Below are positions 61,527-64,000 of a DNA stretch of 64,000 bases, piece after piece (the first letter of the stretch is position 1; every line of letters starts with the position of its first letter). This stretch comes from Pelomyxa schiedti (Eukaryota > Evosea > Pelobiontida > Pelomyxidae). A model generated the notes under the pieces. That model was not told the DNA's origin and searched no databases. It saw nothing but the letters and a program-made list of their open reading frames with translations. The DNA lies in the NCBI GenBank assembly GCA_020536535.1, contig JAHLWZ010000291.1, positions 1,061 through 65,060 of the forward strand, read 5' to 3'. The translations under genes and the position numbers were made by a program.

Positions 61527-62150
61527 TTAACAGGCTACTGACCAGAAGTTTGACGGGGCACAGTTCTGTGATCCTATGGGCAGTGAGAAGCAATAAGGAT
61601 TAGAAAGGAATTCAATGCCGCTGTTCTGTCAGCACCTGTTCTGTTGTCCATGGTTGTTAGTGGGATATTCTGGTGGGGTGCATTGTGATGTTCTCTCTTG
61701 AATTCTGGTGCTTCATAAGCACCCACTGGCACCACAAACGCCTCTTTGTTGGTACCAAGTCTATAGCCGTGTGGCCTGGTGCTGTGCTCAGTCATCACCC
61801 TCTGGTGATATGAGAGTCCAGTGCGTGTCCACGTGCTGTCCTGCATGTGCGTTTGTAGTTTAGTGTTGTGTTTTTTTGGGCAGCGAGTCAAGCATAATTC
61901 ACTGAAGTGGCAACCTGTGTTTTGTACCTCCACACCGTTTCACCAGCCTCACACACCGCAAACACAAACCCACCCGTGCAAACAGGGCTGCAGTACGGTG
62001 AGGACAGTTGTCCCGTTGGGAGCGGCGCCAGCTCGGTGGACTCCAGAGTCTCCACGTCGCCGAACCCGAACCTGTTGGTGTACGCCAGCCAGCTCTATCT
62101 CGAACACATACGGGCGCCTGCCGCCGTCGAACACTGGGGTACTGGAAACC
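61527..62150 (-). CDS. Small, possibly axonemal protein; 5' end unresolved
   Basis: The best-supported exon reads DSTWTRTGLSYHQRVMTEHS, RPHGYRLGTNKEAFVVPVGA, YEAPEFKREHHNAPHQNIPL and splices (about 61646-61577) to GSQNCAPSNFWSVAC, with the stop at 61527. Upstream, an intron with acceptor ACGCACATGCAG joins in frame to GC-rich sequence coding SWLAYTNRFGFGDVETLEST...GGFVFAVCEAGETVWRYKTQ (61930-62080). Further upstream, TPVFDGGRRPYVFEIELAG appears in another frame, so a splice or base error is unresolved. If that upstream part is wrong, the ATG at 61846 starts a short protein. The Tyr/His/Asn/Pro-rich short repeats resemble ciliary microtubule-binding small proteins, but no family is assigned. 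Confidence 0.45.
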
Positions 62151-62283
62151 GACGATCGAGGTTAGTGGAGGTCGTTGACGAGTTCTTGATCTGGAATTTC
62201 TTGATTGTTTTTAAAAGGGAAAGAACTTGGTTTTTGTACAGTGTGGGCTGGTGTTTTTACATGGGTGGTTTCCTTTGGTGTTT

Positions 62284-63820
62284 TCAACAGAAACAACAGC
62301 AGCACATTTTCTTTTTGTTGGTTAGTGTTGATTAAAAACCAAAAAAAACGGGAAGGTACTTTTCGAGCGGACTTCTGCAAGGCAAGTGCATCTCTCATTT
62401 CTTCTGTTCCTTTCTTCACATCGTGATGGGCATGCTCTACATGCATTTCAATTTGGTCTACTAATTCCGTCTGTTATCATATATTGTTAATGAAAAGGTA
62501 AAGGGTGCGGAATTGGTACCTGTGAGTCAACAAGAATGGCCATATCCAGGAATAGTTGATTGAGTTCGTTTATACTTTGTTGAAGGCGCAAAATATCATT
62601 GTGCTTGTTTTCGACATATTCGAGGGCGCTTGTGGCTGCCATCAAAGAAGGATCTGTGCAACTGGAGTAAGGCAAAGCAAAAGGACAAAAGTGTAGAAAA
62701 CGGGAAGCGACCAAGGGTAGCTTGTTGGAACATTCGTGTGTCGCCACTGTCAATGATCACTTGAACTTCCTCGTTTGTGATTGAAGGTTTCACTAATTTG
62801 GATGAGATTGCGGCACGTAGATGTAGCAAAGAAACCTATTTTACACTGCCTTGTGAACCTGTCTTTAAGAGTTTTCTCAAATTCTTGTTGTACAGCCTGG
62901 AACTCCTGTGCTGATTTGACAAACCTCTTAGCAGCTGCTGACAGCATGTTGTCGTGCATCCTACCTAATATTAGGAAGAAGTTTACGTATGGGTGGTCCT
63001 ACCTCTTCTCTGTGGGATTTCCGGGCTTGACTTTTTTCAATTGATCCAGTATGTTTTTAGTTTGGCCCACAAGCATTTCAAGTTCGTCGACTATTTGTCG
63101 TGCAGCTGCCTGCTTTTCTTAAAAGACTCAAGTGAGTATCAGACCATAACCCCGAGCACAAAGGAAAATAAAAATGCCATACTTTGGAGTTGGTCCCCGA
63201 TTGCCATCGTGCACTCCTTGATGGTTTGGCGAGCAGCTGCTACCTTTGCTGAGATTTGGGATGCATTGTTTTGTACAGTTTCTATGCCCTGTAATGCAAC
63301 ATGTATATTGAAACTTACGAATAAGTGAAAGGAAGAGAGTTACCCCTTCGAAGTTGCTGGCGTAGTCAGGAGGGGCGGCTCGCTAGTAATGCATTAACAC
63401 AAAATGGTGTACCAACGACGAGATAGATCTCACTTACCGCCAGATCACCCATTCTGTCGTTCATCTTCGAATACGCGCCTCGTTACCCGCGTTGTCTTCG
63501 TTGTTGTGTGACAAAAAAACGATCGAAAACCCTTCTAGAATATCATCGTTCCCGGACTGATCCTCAATCTAGCAGATAGAACAAGGAGACTTAGAATTCA
63601 GTGCTTCAGTGTGGGTACCGGACTGGGTGGCACCCTCTTCGGGTCTGGGCGATAGTTCTGGCAGTTGCATTCAGATATTAGATGGTAATAGCCCAACAAC
63701 AAGGAGGAAAAACAAGGGAGAATGAAGATCAAGCGGTTCAAGCGAGCGTCGAAAAAAGCGCTTCCTTTTTACCTGTCCACCTTCAAAATCGAGGAGCCTT
63801 TCTTCGTGCTGGGTCGGCAT
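62284..63820 (-). CDS. Qa-SNARE syntaxin with C-terminal cysteine cluster
   Basis: Likely first exon MPTQHEERLLDFEGGQ, then short exons to MNDRMGDLA (63464, an alternative start). The Habc-type region follows: IETVQNNASQISAKVAAARQ, ARQIVDELEMLVGQTKNILD, RFVKSAQEFQAVQQEFEKTL. The linker VQVIIDSGDTRMFQQATLG leads to the SNARE motif YVENKHNDILRLQQSINELN, LFLDMAILVDSQ, LVDQIEMHVEHAHHDVKKGT, QKSARK. The zero-layer Gln is in DMAILVDSQ. The final intron (62332-62379; GTACC...CTAACC...AAAAAG) joins to KMCCCCFC and a stop, replacing the usual transmembrane helix. It should act in target-membrane fusion, anchored by palmitoylation. Confidence 0.83.
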
Positions 63821-64000
63821 CCTTGCCGTTTTCTTTGTTTTTTTTTTTTTCTCACCGGAAACAAGTTGAGGGTGAATTTTTACGAGTTGCATTGTTCAAG
63901 AGAGCTAATATCAAAGTCACCATCCCGCGTTTCTTGAAAGGCAAAACTACCTTTGGTACATTACACTGTCCCTTTTTTTCCCCTGTATTTATGTGCTCAC
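63821..64000. other. Right edge, no gene supported
   Basis: T-rich tract at 63836-63850 and a short plus-strand ORF (63722-63937) that lies opposite the first syntaxin intron and shows no coding character. Nothing else can be supported before the window ends. Confidence 0.4.

Noticed and set aside
62162-62446. Unspliced C-terminus of syntaxin (VPSRFFWFLINTNQQKENVL...)
   Set aside because: Hydrophobic patches are too short for a TM helix, and the segment contains a textbook intron with donor, branch and acceptor.
1-64000. Transposons, rRNA genes, CRISPR arrays, riboswitches
   Set aside because: No reverse transcriptase, transposase or integrase motifs, terminal repeats, rRNA-like blocks or regularly spaced repeats were seen on either strand.

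Overview
This window is nuclear DNA of an intron-rich, gene-dense protist. About 27 protein genes lie on both strands. Most carry several very short introns of roughly 40-60 bases, usually with GTAAG-like donors, a CTAAC/CTAAT-like branch motif and an AG acceptor. The gaps between genes are often only 40-200 bases. Receptor-type TKL kinases, an IPT/TIG receptor, NHL, DIL and VPS9 proteins, a Hint protein and an OFD1-like basal-body protein together suggest a flagellate unicellular eukaryote. An amoebozoan of the archamoeba type (Mastigamoeba/Pelomyxa) would fit, but the species is my inference and is not proven by the sequence. All exon models were spliced by eye. CDS coordinates run from start codon to stop codon and include introns. 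I saw no transposon ORFs, rRNA genes or CRISPR arrays.

Layout, left to right. 1-55: 5' end of a minus gene leaving the window. About 362-432: a tRNA-like element. 632-4473 (-): puromycin-sensitive aminopeptidase. 4636-7383 (-): TKL kinase with armadillo repeats. 7886-9301 (+): multipass membrane protein. 9429-12416 (-): receptor-type cyclic nucleotide phosphodiesterase. 12734-13746 (+): proline-rich unknown. 13783-15080 (+): Hint-domain protein. 15178-16895 (+): MYB/SANT protein. 17045-19417 (+): RS-rich NHL protein. 19558-21577 (+): GALK2-type sugar kinase. 21671-23023 (+): choline/ethanolamine phosphotransferase. A tRNA-like element lies at 23174-23243. 23424-26664 (-): large unknown protein. 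27055-30261 (+): C1-ankyrin-VPS9 protein.

Second half. 30409-30966 (-): small unknown. 31009-34268 (-): NT-C2/coiled-coil/DIL protein. 34415-35371 (+): uracil-DNA glycosylase superfamily enzyme. 35727-38378 (+): disordered basic protein. 38592-40825 (-): coiled-coil SH3 protein. 41011-43641 (-): WD40 protein of the DDB2/WDR76 type with an N-terminal PIP box. 43763-48693 (-): OFD1-like LisH protein. 48776-49812 (-): ankyrin-like protein. 49959-50838 (+): METTL21/FAM86-type methyltransferase. 50942-59291 (+): giant receptor kinase with about ten IPT/TIG domains. 59373-61363 (+): Dip1/SPIN90-like protein. 61527-about 62150 (-): small, possibly axonemal protein. 62284-63820 (-): Qa-SNARE syntaxin ending in a cysteine cluster.

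There is no operon logic, but several themes recur: membrane signalling (two TKL kinases, one receptor phosphodiesterase), trafficking and the cytoskeleton (VPS9, syntaxin, DIL, SH3, SPIN90-like), cilium or basal body (OFD1-like, small axonemal-like protein) and DNA maintenance (UDG, DDB2/WDR76-like). The most unusual items are the MET-like receptor, the syntaxin that swaps its membrane anchor for cysteines, and a near-identical inverted coding segment shared by two divergent neighbouring genes.
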